From a bacterium HR10 (GTDB lineage Bacteria > Acidobacteriota > Blastocatellia > HR10), in NCBI GenBank assembly GCA_002923315.1, contig BEHM01000003.1, positions 34,875 to 98,874 of the forward strand: a DNA stretch of 64,000 nt, written 5' to 3'. The notes under the pieces are model-generated. The model was not told the DNA's origin and did not search any database. It saw only the letters and a program-made list of their open reading frames with translations. How positions within the stretch are numbered: the first letter of the stretch is position 1; each line of letters starts with the position of its first letter. A program made the translations under genes and the position numbers. Positions 25,956 to 34,125 of this stretch are shown here, in pieces.

Positions 25956-27263
25956 TCAGGCTCGGATGACATCAAGAAGCTCGAACGCGCCACCCAGGAT
26001 CTCTCGCGAATCCACGAGGAACCACTGCTCCAGGATCGTCGCGTAGGTCGAGCGAAAGTCGATCGCGCGGGCGGAGAACTTCGGATCGCCCAACCCGGGA
26101 TTCAAATCCTCCGCGCGCAGGCTCGGGTGCTCGCCCACGATCCCCCCCTTGACGCGCGTCCCGATGAGGAATTGTGGGCCCACGGTCCCGTGATCGGTAC
26201 CTTGATTCCCGTTCTCAAAGACCTTGCGGCCGAATTCCGACCACGTCATCATGAGGACGCGATCATCGAGTCCGAGCCGCACCAGATCCGCGTAGAAGAT
26301 GGCCACCGCCTCCGAGAGGCGTGAGAGCAAGGTGGCATGCGGCGTCGCTTGCGATTGGTGCGTGTCGAACCCTCCGATGCTCACATAGAGAATGCGCGTG
26401 CCCAGATCCGCTGCCAGAATCTGCGCCACCTGTTGCAGCGCGCGCGCCAAGGGATTCTGCTGGTTGTACGTGATGGCGGGATCAGACGTGTAGCGCCGGA
26501 TGCCGGACTGCAGCATCTGGACGCTCTCGTACGTGTCGAGCGCGATGAGCCGAATCTGCTCGCGAAGCACGTGCTCGGGAGCCGCCTCTCGATTCAGTGC
26601 CAGAAACGCCTGCATCTTGTTCTCGTGGTCGCCCGGCGGCTGCGTTCGGAATTGATAGTTGGCCACGTTGCTGATGGCTGGCACAAGGACCTGCTCAGCG
26701 CGAAGTGTGAGCGGGAGCCGCCCTCCGGCGAGGGAGACAGCCAACAGGGGATTGTCCGCCGAGGAGAAGGCGATGTCCAAATAGTCCCCGAGCCACCCAG
26801 TCCGCTTCATTCCCTGCGGGTCGGCCGTGTGCCAGATGTCTTGCGAAGCGAAATGCGAGCGATTCGGGTTCGGATATCCGACGGATTGAATCACCGCGAC
26901 GTGCCCCTGAGCGTAGAGGTCCTTCAGAGGCGAGAGACTCGGATGAAATCCCAAGAGCGTTCCGGCCGCGTCCGTCCCAATAGGCAGGACGTTCTCTTCC
27001 GGGATGGCGAGCGTGGGACGATACTGGCGATACAGCGAGGCCGCCGAACCGGTGAGTGGGATCACCGTATTCAGCCCGTCATTGCCCCCGTCCATCTGGA
27101 TGACGATGAGGATGCGGTCCACGGGGCTGAGCGCGGCCGCCTGTGTCAGGACGCTCTCGGAAGCGGCTCGGACCTGGCGCAGGAAGGCCTGCTGGCCGAG
27201 GCCCACGCTCAACAGCGTCAACCCGCTCTTTTTGATGAATTCCCGACGCGTTGTCTTGTTCAT
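25956..27263 (-). CDS. DUF1501 family protein with Tat-type signal
   Basis: A 435-residue protein. The N-terminus TRREFIKKSG followed by a hydrophobic stretch resembles a twin-arginine export signal. The body has the DUF1501 pattern: IQMDGGNDGLNT near residue 54, SHFASQDIWHT near 130, GGFDTHQSQ near 300 and TWSEFGRKV with DHGTVGPQF near 350. DUF1501 proteins have an alkaline-phosphatase/sulfatase-like fold but their reaction is not established. It starts 10 bases after the stop of the DUF1800 gene; that pairing is very common in Acidobacteriota and Planctomycetes and implies a joint extracytoplasmic function. Confidence 0.92.
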   Translation of the reverse strand: MNKTTRREFIKKSGLTLLSVGLGQQAFLRQVRAASESVLTQAAALSPVDRILIVIQMDGGNDGLNTVIPLTGSAASLYRQYRPTLAIPEENVLPIGTDAAGTLLGFHPSLSPLKDLYAQGHVAVIQSVGYPNPNRSHFASQDIWHTADPQGMKRTGWLGDYLDIAFSSADNPLLAVSLAGGRLPLTLRAEQVLVPAISNVANYQFRTQPPGDHENKMQAFLALNREAAPEHVLREQIRLIALDTYESVQMLQSGIRRYTSDPAITYNQQNPLARALQQVAQILAADLGTRILYVSIGGFDTHQSQATPHATLLSRLSEAVAIFYADLVRLGLDDRVLMMTWSEFGRKVFENGNQGTDHGTVGPQFLIGTRVKGGIVGEHPSLRAEDLNPGLGDPKFSARAIDFRSTYATILEQWFLVDSREILGGAFELLDVIRA

Positions 27264-27273
27264 CGAAGCCTCC

Positions 27274-28824
27274 TCAGCAGAGCTGAAAGTCCGGGGCTGC
27301 GAGCATGAGATGAATCAGCCCGCGAATCTTCGTGGTCACGAGGGCGCTCGGGCTCACGTTCGGGATCGGGGCCTGGAGATAGGCGATGAGCGCCTCGCGC
27401 GCTTCGGTCGAGGGCGGAGCCGGCCACAGCCACCGGGCGAGGATGTCCACGACCTCGCCATATCGGTTCTGCTGCATCGCCTCCTGCAGTCCCGCTTGCG
27501 CGATGAGCCGCGCCAGGTCTATCCCCCCTTGGGCGACCCCGAGCGAGAGCACATCGTTGGCGAAGTTGAAGCGCGCCAGGACCGAGGTCGTAGTGATCCA
27601 CGCCAGGCCCTCTCGCCAGCCGCTCACATCCGGGGGGGCGAAGAGCTGTTGCCCCATTTGAATCATCGCATTCTGAATCAGACGCATCGCCGTGGACGAT
27701 CGCGAGAGCCCATCGGGGCGGCCAGTGGTGCGATCAAAAGTGAGCAGCCGCATGAGGCTCACCACATACTCGGTCGGGCTCTTGACGCGCGCGCGGAAGG
27801 CCCGCTCCGAATAGAACGCTTCCGAGACAATGTTGCCCGGAGTGAAGATCGTCCGCAGCATATTGCGGATGTTGAAGGGTTCCTCCCCATGGGCGCCATC
27901 GAAGACATCGGCCAAGGCGTTGATGATCTCCGGCTCCGGATCCTCATAGCCGAAGAATGTGAAGAGCCGATAGCCGAGGAACCGTCCGACGGCGCTCTGT
28001 TTCTGCCCGGGATTCCGATGGCGCACGATGTTGTCGAAGATGAAATCGGCGTTGGTGCCCCCGCGCTTGCCCAAGTGTTCGTAAGGGCCGAAATCATGCC
28101 GCTGGGCGTCGAAGGAGAAGACACGAGGGAAGGTGAACCCCACCGCACGAGGAAGGACACGCCATCCCGTCAGCGCACGAGAAGCCTGTCGGATGTCGCG
28201 CTCGGTGTAGTTGGGGACTCGCGCCACGACGTCTTCCACGCCCATCGAAAATAGCTCGTGAAGCTCGCGCGCATAGTTCTCATTACTCCCGACCTCGCTG
28301 TTCTTCTTCACGTTGAACTGGTTGTCGAGCCAATAGAGCATGGCCGGGTCTTTGCTCAGGTACTCCAACATGCGGCGGAAATTCCCCACGGGGAACGGGT
28401 TCCCCGGCGCCGGCCTCAGCAGTCGCCCCGTATCCGGGTCGAAATTGCCTCGGAAGTTCTCGTTCTGCAGGTAGATCTGCTGCCAGAACTCCAGACCTGT
28501 GATCGAGGTCGCAAATAGCCCATGCCAGAAGAGAACCATTTTCTCCTGCAGGGGTCTTGCCGTCGTCGCCATCGCGTGCAGCCACCAGCGCGTCAGCTTG
28601 GTCAAGAAATCCCCCCGCATGCGATTGAAGTCATCTTGAGAGAGATCCAAAGCCGCCAGCAGCTCCGGATCCGGGGGGACATCCGGGAACTTCTCGAAGT
28701 TCAGCAGGTCCTCAACAGTCGCCTGGAGACCCCGTGCCGTTGCAGTTTCCACCTCGTCAGGATGGGCTGTGAATCCGGCACGACGAAGCAAGTGTGCGAT
28801 CTTGTCATACTCGTCCAAAGGCAT
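27274..28824 (-). CDS. DUF1800 family protein
   Basis: A 516-residue protein covering the full DUF1800 domain. It starts with HLLRRAGFTAHPDEVE (10-25) and contains MVLFWHGLFATS, a long helical body, NENYARELHELFSMGVE near 200, YTERDIRQASRALTGW near 225 and a C-terminal PPDVSGWREG. The family's biochemical function is unknown. GAGGAGG lies 5 bases before the ATG. It leads the DUF1800-DUF1501-Reeler/dockerin operon, with 10 bases to the next gene. No convincing sigma-70 promoter is seen upstream, but a 13-bp inverted repeat lies at 28879-28906. Confidence 0.92.
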   Translation of the reverse strand: MPLDEYDKIAHLLRRAGFTAHPDEVETATARGLQATVEDLLNFEKFPDVPPDPELLAALDLSQDDFNRMRGDFLTKLTRWWLHAMATTARPLQEKMVLFWHGLFATSITGLEFWQQIYLQNENFRGNFDPDTGRLLRPAPGNPFPVGNFRRMLEYLSKDPAMLYWLDNQFNVKKNSEVGSNENYARELHELFSMGVEDVVARVPNYTERDIRQASRALTGWRVLPRAVGFTFPRVFSFDAQRHDFGPYEHLGKRGGTNADFIFDNIVRHRNPGQKQSAVGRFLGYRLFTFFGYEDPEPEIINALADVFDGAHGEEPFNIRNMLRTIFTPGNIVSEAFYSERAFRARVKSPTEYVVSLMRLLTFDRTTGRPDGLSRSSTAMRLIQNAMIQMGQQLFAPPDVSGWREGLAWITTTSVLARFNFANDVLSLGVAQGGIDLARLIAQAGLQEAMQQNRYGEVVDILARWLWPAPPSTEAREALIAYLQAPIPNVSPSALVTTKIRGLIHLMLAAPDFQLC

Positions 28825-28878
28825 AACGCCCTCCTCAGACCTGACCTCACCACACTCGCCCAGAGAGACGAGAAACGA

Positions 28879-28906
28879 GTCGAAAAAGTTTGAAAACTTT
28901 CTCGAC
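28879..28906. repeat. 13-bp inverted repeat between HU and DUF1800 genes
   Basis: The arms at 28879-28891 (GTCGAAAAAGTTT) and 28894-28906 pair over 13 bases with one mismatch and a 2-base centre. It lies downstream of the HU gene and upstream of the DUF1800 gene on the same strand. It could end HU transcription or be an operator for the DUF1800 operon. No U-tract follows. Confidence 0.55.
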
Positions 28907-28927
28907 TGCAGGTCCCAGGCGCCCGAG

Positions 28928-29275
28928 CTAGGCCGAGGACGGCGCTTCGGCCGATTCCTCCCGACGCGGTTCGCCCGAGGCGCTCAAGATGGCCGTCTTC
29001 AACGTCTTCGCGATGCGGAACTTCAAGACAGCTCGGGCCGGGATCTCAATCGGCTCTCCCGTCTTCGGGTGCCGTCCTGTGCGCGCCTTCCGCTGCGAGA
29101 GGATGAGCTTCCCAATCCCCGGGAGAGAGAAGATCCCCGTCGTCTTCACCTGCTCGGCCGCCAGCGTCTCAAGCTCTTCCAAGATCCGGCGAGCCGTCGC
29201 CTTGCGCAGCTCGAACTTTTGCGCCAAATGCTCGGCCAGTTCCATCTTCGTCAGTCCTCTGCCCTTCCCCTTCAT
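28928..29275 (-). CDS. HU-family DNA-binding protein
   Basis: A 115-residue HU/IHF-like nucleoid protein: N-terminal helices LTKMELAEHLAQKF, the dimer core GIFSLPGIGKLILSQRKARTGRHPKTGEPIEIPAR (beta-arm region) and a closing helix, plus a basic/acidic C-terminal tail of about 20 residues. It bends and packages DNA. The start at 29275 is chosen because AAGGAGG lies 6-7 bases upstream; an in-frame upstream ATG at 29329 lacks this. Compared with E. coli HU (90 residues) it has short N- and C-terminal extensions. Confidence 0.92.
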   Translation of the reverse strand: MKGKGRGLTKMELAEHLAQKFELRKATARRILEELETLAAEQVKTTGIFSLPGIGKLILSQRKARTGRHPKTGEPIEIPARAVLKFRIAKTLKTAILSASGEPRREESAEAPSSA

Positions 29276-29357
29276 AATCGCCTCCTTGGGGGCTTCTGCA
29301 TTCTGTCCGATACGCTGCAGAAGCCCCATGGCATCGCCGACTTTCGACCACGCGGAT

Positions 29358-29386
29358 TATATATCAAGGAGGCGAAAAATCCCCAA
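29358..29386 (-). promoter_or_regulatory. Putative promoter of HU gene
   Basis: The minus strand has TTGGGG (29386-29381), a 17-base spacer and TATATA (29363-29358), overlapping a perfect TATAAT (29361-29356). The transcript leader would be about 75 bases. Confidence 0.4.
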
Positions 29387-29487
29387 GGTTTTTCCAGGTG
29401 AGCCGAGGGCCTTCGCTCCACCCAGACCAGGCGGAGACGACCGCCTCAACCCCGTTCCAGGTGCGTCGGGAGGCCACTCTCGACCTG

Positions 29488-29895
29488 TTATTCTCCTTCG
29501 GCGCGCTCGGGGATGGGACGGATGGCCCACCGCTCAGCTTCTGAGGCCCGTCGGTGACGTTGACGCCCATTGCTCCGATACGGGGGATCGCCAGTCTCCG
29601 ACTCCGGGCTCGCAGACCCCGTGCTGTGGATCGGAGCCTTCTCGACTTTGGCCTCAGATGGTTTGCCGCCTTGAAGGCCTTCGATCCCGAATCTGTTGAA
29701 TTGCCGGATCCACATCCGAACGCGGCTCTCGTGCCGCCCGATCCGCCGCGCGATATCCGGTGCCGAAAGTCCATCGGCCGAAAGCAGCACGATCCGGGCT
29801 CGGAGGTAATGGTCTCGCGATGGGGGGTTCTTGATCCACTCCTCTAATATCTTCCGCTCCTCAGGAAGCGGTTGCCGGGCGAAAGTCGGTGTCAT
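29488..29895 (-). CDS. Stand-alone IS630-type helix-turn-helix protein
   Basis: A 135-residue protein. Residues about 8-75 match the homeodomain-like DNA-binding region at the start of IS630 transposases: RARIVLLSADGLSAPDIARRIGRHESRVRMWIRQFNRFGIEGL. The remaining 60 residues are basic and low-complexity, with no DDE catalytic domain. GAGGAGG lies 8 bases before the ATG, and a strong promoter (29953-29980) precedes it, so it seems expressed. It may be a domesticated or truncated transposase acting as a DNA-binding protein. No inverted terminal repeats were seen around it. Confidence 0.6.
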   Translation of the reverse strand: MTPTFARQPLPEERKILEEWIKNPPSRDHYLRARIVLLSADGLSAPDIARRIGRHESRVRMWIRQFNRFGIEGLQGGKPSEAKVEKAPIHSTGSASPESETGDPPYRSNGRQRHRRASEAERWAIRPIPERAEGE

Positions 29896-29952
29896 TGCTT
29901 GACCTCCTCGATTATTTAGTCTCGTTTAGTTCACGATCAAGTACAAGGGCAT

Positions 29953-29980
29953 AGTATACGATTATTGATCAGAAAGTCAA
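29953..29980 (-). promoter_or_regulatory. Strong putative sigma-70 promoter of HTH gene
   Basis: On the minus strand TTGACT (29980-29975) and TATACT (29958-29953) are 16 bases apart, each 5/6 to consensus, 58 bases upstream of the HTH start codon in an AT-rich stretch. Confidence 0.6.
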
Positions 29981-30116
29981 GTCTCAAATTTTACGTAGCC
30001 GTCAGATTATCTATGTGAATTGAAGGGGGAGGTACGACTCCGGGCCAGACCGGGAGGATATTCGGAAGGCAAGGGAGCGCGCGGTCATGTGCTCCCTGCT
30101 GGGAAGGGGTTGTCGG

Positions 30117-30145
30117 TTGACTTTCGGCCAGTTTTTCTGTAGGCT
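30117..30145 (+). promoter_or_regulatory. Putative sigma-70 promoter of cold-shock gene
   Basis: TTGACT (30117-30122), a 17-base spacer and TAGGCT (30140-30145). The predicted leader of about 108 bases is long, as is usual for cold-shock mRNAs. Confidence 0.55.
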
Positions 30146-30260
30146 CTTGGCCGTTGCTTCGGAGGGGCTCTGGAAACCCCTGTGGGGTTCCACCTCATGG
30201 TGGGAGTTGGAGAGCCGCGGGAGCAATGGAAAATTTTGGGAAAGGAGTGAGAGGCAAGCG

Positions 30261-30467
30261 ATGCGAGAAACAGGGCGCGTCAAATGGTTCAACAATAAGA
30301 AAGGGTATGGGTTCATCGAGCGTCAGGAAGGTGGCGATGTCTTCGTCCACTACACGGCGATCAAAGCCGAGGGGTTTCGATCCCTTGAGGAGGGAGAGAT
30401 CGTGACCTTTGACGTCGTACGCGGGCCGAAGGGCTTGCAGGCTGAGAATGTAGAGCGGTTGAGGTAA
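30261..30467 (+). CDS. Cold-shock protein, CspA family
   Basis: A 68-residue single cold-shock domain. The RNA-binding motifs are RNP1-like KKGYGFIE and RNP2-like DVFVHYTAI; the start [10 protein letters not shown] and end [20 protein letters not shown] are typical. It binds single-stranded nucleic acid and acts as an RNA chaperone. The start at 30261 gives the usual size; an open frame reaches further upstream but lacks family similarity. It is monocistronic: a strong Rho-independent terminator follows at 30487. Confidence 0.96.
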   Translation: MRETGRVKWFNNKKGYGFIERQEGGDVFVHYTAIKAEGFRSLEEGEIVTFDVVRGPKGLQAENVERLR

Positions 30468-30486
30468 GGCTCTGCATCTTTCTTCG

Positions 30487-30517
30487 GCCCTGGGCCGATT
30501 TGGCTCAGGGCTTTTTT
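30487..30517 (+). terminator. Rho-independent terminator of cold-shock gene
   Basis: A 10-bp stem (30487-30496 with 30502-30511, GCCCTGGGCC; one G-T pair), a 5-base loop and six T residues follow 20 bases after the csp stop codon. Confidence 0.92.
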
Positions 30518-30612
30518 GTTAAATGGGGGGCCGCGCCCCGTTCATAGCTCTGAGCCATTGGTCAGGTTAAAGACCGTGAGCGGTGGGCTTCAGGTTTTTC
30601 CCTGGTCTCGCC

Positions 30613-30618
30613 TATAAT
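30613..30618 (+). promoter_or_regulatory. -10 box (TATAAT) before M16 peptidase gene
   Basis: A perfect TATAAT lies 35 bases upstream of the M16 peptidase start codon. The expected -35 region reads TTCAGG at 18 bases spacing, which is weak. Confidence 0.4.
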
Positions 30619-30652
30619 CTCCCCTCTTAAACCGCATGATGGGGAGGTGCTG

Positions 30653-33346
30653 ATGGTGAGTCGCTTACCGGAAGGCATGGTTTTTGTGGCTGAATCGGCG
30701 GGGATCGAGGAGTACCGCATGTCAAACGGGATGAAGGTCTTGCTCTCGGAGCAGCGGGCGGCGCCTGTGGTCGCCTTCATGGTCCTTTACCATGTGGGAT
30801 CGCGGAATGAGGCGGTCGGATACACGGGGGCGACGCATCTTCTGGAGCACATGCTCTTCAAAGGGACGCCGACGTTCAATGCGCGACGGGGGACAGCGAT
30901 TGCGACCGTATTGCATCGGATCGGGGCTGCCTTCAATGCGACGACCTGGTTTGATCGGACGAACTATTATGAGGCCGTTCCCCGCGAGCACCTGGAACTG
31001 GTCATGCAGCTGGAAGCTGATCGCATGCGCAATGCCCTCATTCTGGACGAGGATCGGGAGCAGGAGCGCATTGTCGTGCGGAACGAGCTGGAACGGGGGG
31101 AGAACGATCCGCTCAATGTCCTGGAGATTCACACATGGGCGACGGCCTTTCGCGAGCATCCGTATCATCATCCGACGATCGGGTGGCGGAGCGATGTCGA
31201 GAATGTCCCGACGGAGCGGCTTCGGGAGTTCTACCACACCTTCTATTGGCCGAACAATGCGACGGCGATCGTGGTGGGGGATTTTGACCGGGAACAGGTG
31301 TTTCGTTGGCTCGATCAATACTTCGGAGCGATTCCGTCTTCGCCACATCCGATCCCGGAAGTGTACACGGTGGAGCCGCCGCAGGAAGGTGAGCGCCGGT
31401 TCATCATCCGGCGGGCGGGGGAAGTGGGCGCACTGATGCTCGGCTATCATACGCCGGAGGCGAGACACCCGGACATCTATCCGCTGGCCGTGCTCGCGCG
31501 GCTTCTGGCCGGAGGGGTGACGACGCGTCTCTATCAACGGCTTGTGGATGGAGAGCTGGCCATCAGTGTGCGGGCGTGGGCCTCGCATCTTCGGGACCCG
31601 GGACTTTTTGAGATCACGGCCCTATTGCGGCCGGGGGTCGAGCATGCTCGGGTCGAGCGAGCGATTCGTGAAGAGATCGCGCGGCTGCAGGATGAGGGGG
31701 TGAGCGAGGCGGAACTGGAGCGCGCCAAGAATAAGATCGAGGCCGATACCTTTTACGCGCGTGATGGAGCCTTGCATTTCGCCTTCGCCCTGGGAGAGGC
31801 CGAGGCGAGCGCCGATTGGCGCTGGTTCGTGGAGTATGTCCCGAACGTGCGGCGGGTCTCGGTGGAGGACGTGCAGCGTGTCGCTCGAACCTATCTTCAT
31901 GAGGACAATCTCACGGTCGGGTGGTTCGTCCCGAAGGATACGGGGAGGAACGTGGGGGGGATGTCGAAGGGTGACGTCGCCTCGCTGCCTCGTCCCGCGT
32001 TCTTCTCGATGCCGTCGGGGGCAACGGGCCAGGATCCGGCGCATCCTCAATATGGACGACCCTTTGCCGAACGCACGGTCCGCTTCTTCCTTCCCAATGG
32101 GGTTCGCGCGTTGATCCTGGAGAATCACGCGAATCCGACGGTGGAGGTCCGCGCGGCGCTCTTCGCGGGTCGGGCCTTCGAGCCAGCGGAGCGGCCAGAA
32201 GTGGCCGCCGCGACGGCCTCCATGCTGATGCGCGGGACGGAGCGGCGAAGCAAGCTGGAGATCGCCGCATGGCTTGAGGATGTCGGGGCCGAGATGCAGA
32301 TCGGCGCGAATCGGTTCCTGGTCACGGCGAGCGCGACCTCGCTCGGTCACGATGTCGGGCGCTTGCTGGAGACGTTGGCCGAGGTGCTGCGAGAGCCGGC
32401 CTTTCCCGAGGAGGAGCTGTCCAAGCTCACGCTGCAGACGATCGGTCAGATTCGGCGGAGCCAGGAGAGTACGAGCGTGCGCGCGTTCGAGCGCTTCTCG
32501 CAGCTCATCTATGAGCGATCGAGCCCGTTTTATGAGCGCCCGGCTTCTGAGCGCATAGCGAGCCTGGAGACGATGACGGTCGAGGAGGTGCGCCGTTTCT
32601 ACCGCGCGCATTATGGCCCGCGCCATCTGGTGCTGGTGGTCGTCGGGGACGTCAGGGCCGAGGAGATCGGACGGCAGATCGAGCGGGAGTTCGGGGATTG
32701 GCGGGCCGAGGCGACGACGAGCGAGGACCCGCGCGCCCTGTGGGCGCGGATGCCGCGCGCGCCTTTGCCTGAGGCGTCGCGTCGCGAGGTCGTCTACATG
32801 CCAGATAAGGCGAATGTGGACATCGTCCTCGGGCATGCTGGGCGACTGCGGCGCACGGATCCGGACTATTTCGCGGCGATCATTGCCAATGCGGCGCTCG
32901 GATATTCCACCCTTTCCTCCCGCTTGGGCGTGCGGGTGCGGGATCAGGAGGGGCTCACCTATGGTATCGTCTCGCGCTTTTGTGAACCGAGCTTCCTGGA
33001 CGGACCGTGGGCGGTGAGTGTGACGGTCAATCCGAAGAACGTGGAGCGCGCTGTGGCGTCCACACTGGACGTGCTCACCCGCTATGTGGCCGAGGGGATC
33101 ACACGGCAGGAACTGGAGGATGAGAAGTCGGCCTTCGTGGGATCGTTTCTGGTCGGGCTGGGGACCAACGCCGGGATTGCCGCGCAGCTGCTTCTGGCCG
33201 AGATCTTCGGGTTCGGGCCATCTTATCTCGATCGTCTCCCAGACGACGTCCGCGCGCTCACGCAAGACGAGGTGAATGCGGCGATTCGCACCTACTTTCA
33301 TCCGGAGCGGCTCATCACGGTGATCGCCGGGGAATATCAGGCGTGA
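30653..33346 (+). CDS. M16 (insulinase/pitrilysin) family zinc peptidase, two-lobed
   Basis: An 897-residue protein made of two M16 halves. The N-terminal half has the inverted zinc motif HLLEH (His62, Glu65, His66) and the downstream Glu-containing helix. The C-terminal half (about 470-890) repeats the fold (NGVRALILENHANP...) but lacks HxxEH, as in clam-shell M16 enzymes with one active lobe. No clear signal peptide is seen, so its location is uncertain; many homologues in Acidobacteriota are exported. ATG 30653 is preferred to an upstream GTG (30647), because GGGGAGG lies just before it. It degrades peptides or processed precursors; the substrate is unknown. Confidence 0.93.
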   Translation: MVSRLPEGMVFVAESAGIEEYRMSNGMKVLLSEQRAAPVVAFMVLYHVGSRNEAVGYTGATHLLEHMLFKGTPTFNARRGTAIATVLHRIGAAFNATTWFDRTNYYEAVPREHLELVMQLEADRMRNALILDEDREQERIVVRNELERGENDPLNVLEIHTWATAFREHPYHHPTIGWRSDVENVPTERLREFYHTFYWPNNATAIVVGDFDREQVFRWLDQYFGAIPSSPHPIPEVYTVEPPQEGERRFIIRRAGEVGALMLGYHTPEARHPDIYPLAVLARLLAGGVTTRLYQRLVDGELAISVRAWASHLRDPGLFEITALLRPGVEHARVERAIREEIARLQDEGVSEAELERAKNKIEADTFYARDGALHFAFALGEAEASADWRWFVEYVPNVRRVSVEDVQRVARTYLHEDNLTVGWFVPKDTGRNVGGMSKGDVASLPRPAFFSMPSGATGQDPAHPQYGRPFAERTVRFFLPNGVRALILENHANPTVEVRAALFAGRAFEPAERPEVAAATASMLMRGTERRSKLEIAAWLEDVGAEMQIGANRFLVTASATSLGHDVGRLLETLAEVLREPAFPEEELSKLTLQTIGQIRRSQESTSVRAFERFSQLIYERSSPFYERPASERIASLETMTVEEVRRFYRAHYGPRHLVLVVVGDVRAEEIGRQIEREFGDWRAEATTSEDPRALWARMPRAPLPEASRREVVYMPDKANVDIVLGHAGRLRRTDPDYFAAIIANAALGYSTLSSRLGVRVRDQEGLTYGIVSRFCEPSFLDGPWAVSVTVNPKNVERAVASTLDVLTRYVAEGITRQELEDEKSAFVGSFLVGLGTNAGIAAQLLLAEIFGFGPSYLDRLPDDVRALTQDEVNAAIRTYFHPERLITVIAGEYQA

Positions 33347-33411
33347 GGGGGTTCCCCCTTCTTGAGGGAAGGGGCGTAACCGGGACCTCTTGGCCCAACG
33401 TACTACGGTTT

Positions 33412-33438
33412 GGGAACCAAGATGGCACAAGCCGGGTT
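33412..33438 (+). promoter_or_regulatory. Possible ECF-type promoter before the sigma factor gene
   Basis: GGGAACC (33412-33418) and GTT (33436-33438) are 17 bases apart, as in GGAAC...GTT promoters used by several ECF sigma factors. It ends 9 bases before the GTG start, so the mRNA would be almost leaderless. It would fit autoregulation, but the match is short. Confidence 0.35.
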
Positions 33439-33447
33439 GTATAGAGC

Positions 33448-34125
33448 GTGGTGGCGGAGACGCGCAATTCGGCGAGCGAGCTTGTGCCCGACGACGAGGA
33501 GTTGGTCGAGCGGAGTCTGGCGGGCGATGCGGAGGCGTTCGAAGTGCTGGTCAAGCGCTACGGTCGGGCTGTCTACAATGTGGCCGGGCGGTTCTTCCGC
33601 CAGCCGGAGGTGCGGGAGGACATCACGCAGGAGACCTTCCTGAAGGCCTATCAGGCGCTGCACACGTATCGGCGGGGAGCCTCCTTCGAACGGTGGCTGA
33701 TGAAAATTGCGGTGAATGCGTGCTATGATGAACTCCGGCGGATGAAGCGGCGGCGGGAGTTCAGCCTGGCGGATCTGGCCGAGGACGAGCGGACGTGGTT
33801 GGAAGAGGCATTGGCGAAACCGGCGTTCGAACTGTTCGAGCAGCAGCAGCAGAGCGAGGACGCGGCGGCCGTGGCCGAGAAGCTGTTGGCCACGCTCTCG
33901 CCCGAGGACCGTTTGGTTATGTTGCTGTATGAGCGCGATGGGCTCTCGACGGCCGAGATCGGCGACCTGATGGGCTGGTCCCGATCGAAGGTGAAGATCC
34001 GGCTGTTCCGAGCGCGTCGCGCATTGGATAAACGGTTGCGCCGCCTGTTGCGGGCGGCGCGGCCCACGTCGGCGGCGAAGGTGCGGGTTGAGGAGCCGCC
34101 GTCCCGAAGGGCTGAGGGAAAATGA
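33448..34125 (+). CDS. ECF-type RNA polymerase sigma factor
   Basis: A 225-residue sigma factor. Region 2 (about 28-95) has DEELVERSLAGDAEAFEVLVKRYGRAVY and DITQETFLKAYQAL; region 4 (about 145-205) has LSPEDRLVMLLYERDGLSTAEIGDLMGWSRSKVKIRLFRARRAL. Region 3 is absent, as in group 4 factors. GTG start at 33448 (or 33451). Its gene overlaps the zinc-finger anti-sigma gene by 4 bases, the standard layout for an ECF/anti-sigma pair. It likely turns on this operon and other envelope-stress genes (inference). Confidence 0.95.
   Translation: MVAETRNSASELVPDDEELVERSLAGDAEAFEVLVKRYGRAVYNVAGRFFRQPEVREDITQETFLKAYQALHTYRRGASFERWLMKIAVNACYDELRRMKRRREFSLADLAEDERTWLEEALAKPAFELFEQQQQSEDAAAVAEKLLATLSPEDRLVMLLYERDGLSTAEIGDLMGWSRSKVKIRLFRARRALDKRLRRLLRAARPTSAAKVRVEEPPSRRAEGK

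Larger units (their letters stand above)
29896..30260. other. 365-base intergenic region with back-to-back promoters and csp leader
   Basis: The left half is clearly AT-rich compared with the rest of the window and carries the minus-strand promoter of the HTH gene. The right half holds the plus-strand promoter (30117-30145) and an untranslated leader of about 108 bases before the cold-shock gene. No gene or RNA hairpin family is recognised within it. Confidence 0.6.

Noticed and set aside
29364..30010. A possible mobile element or origin because of the AT-rich stretch and transposase-type HTH.
   Set aside because: No DDE domain, terminal inverted repeats, target duplication or DnaA-box clusters were seen; the AT-rich part is explained by promoters.
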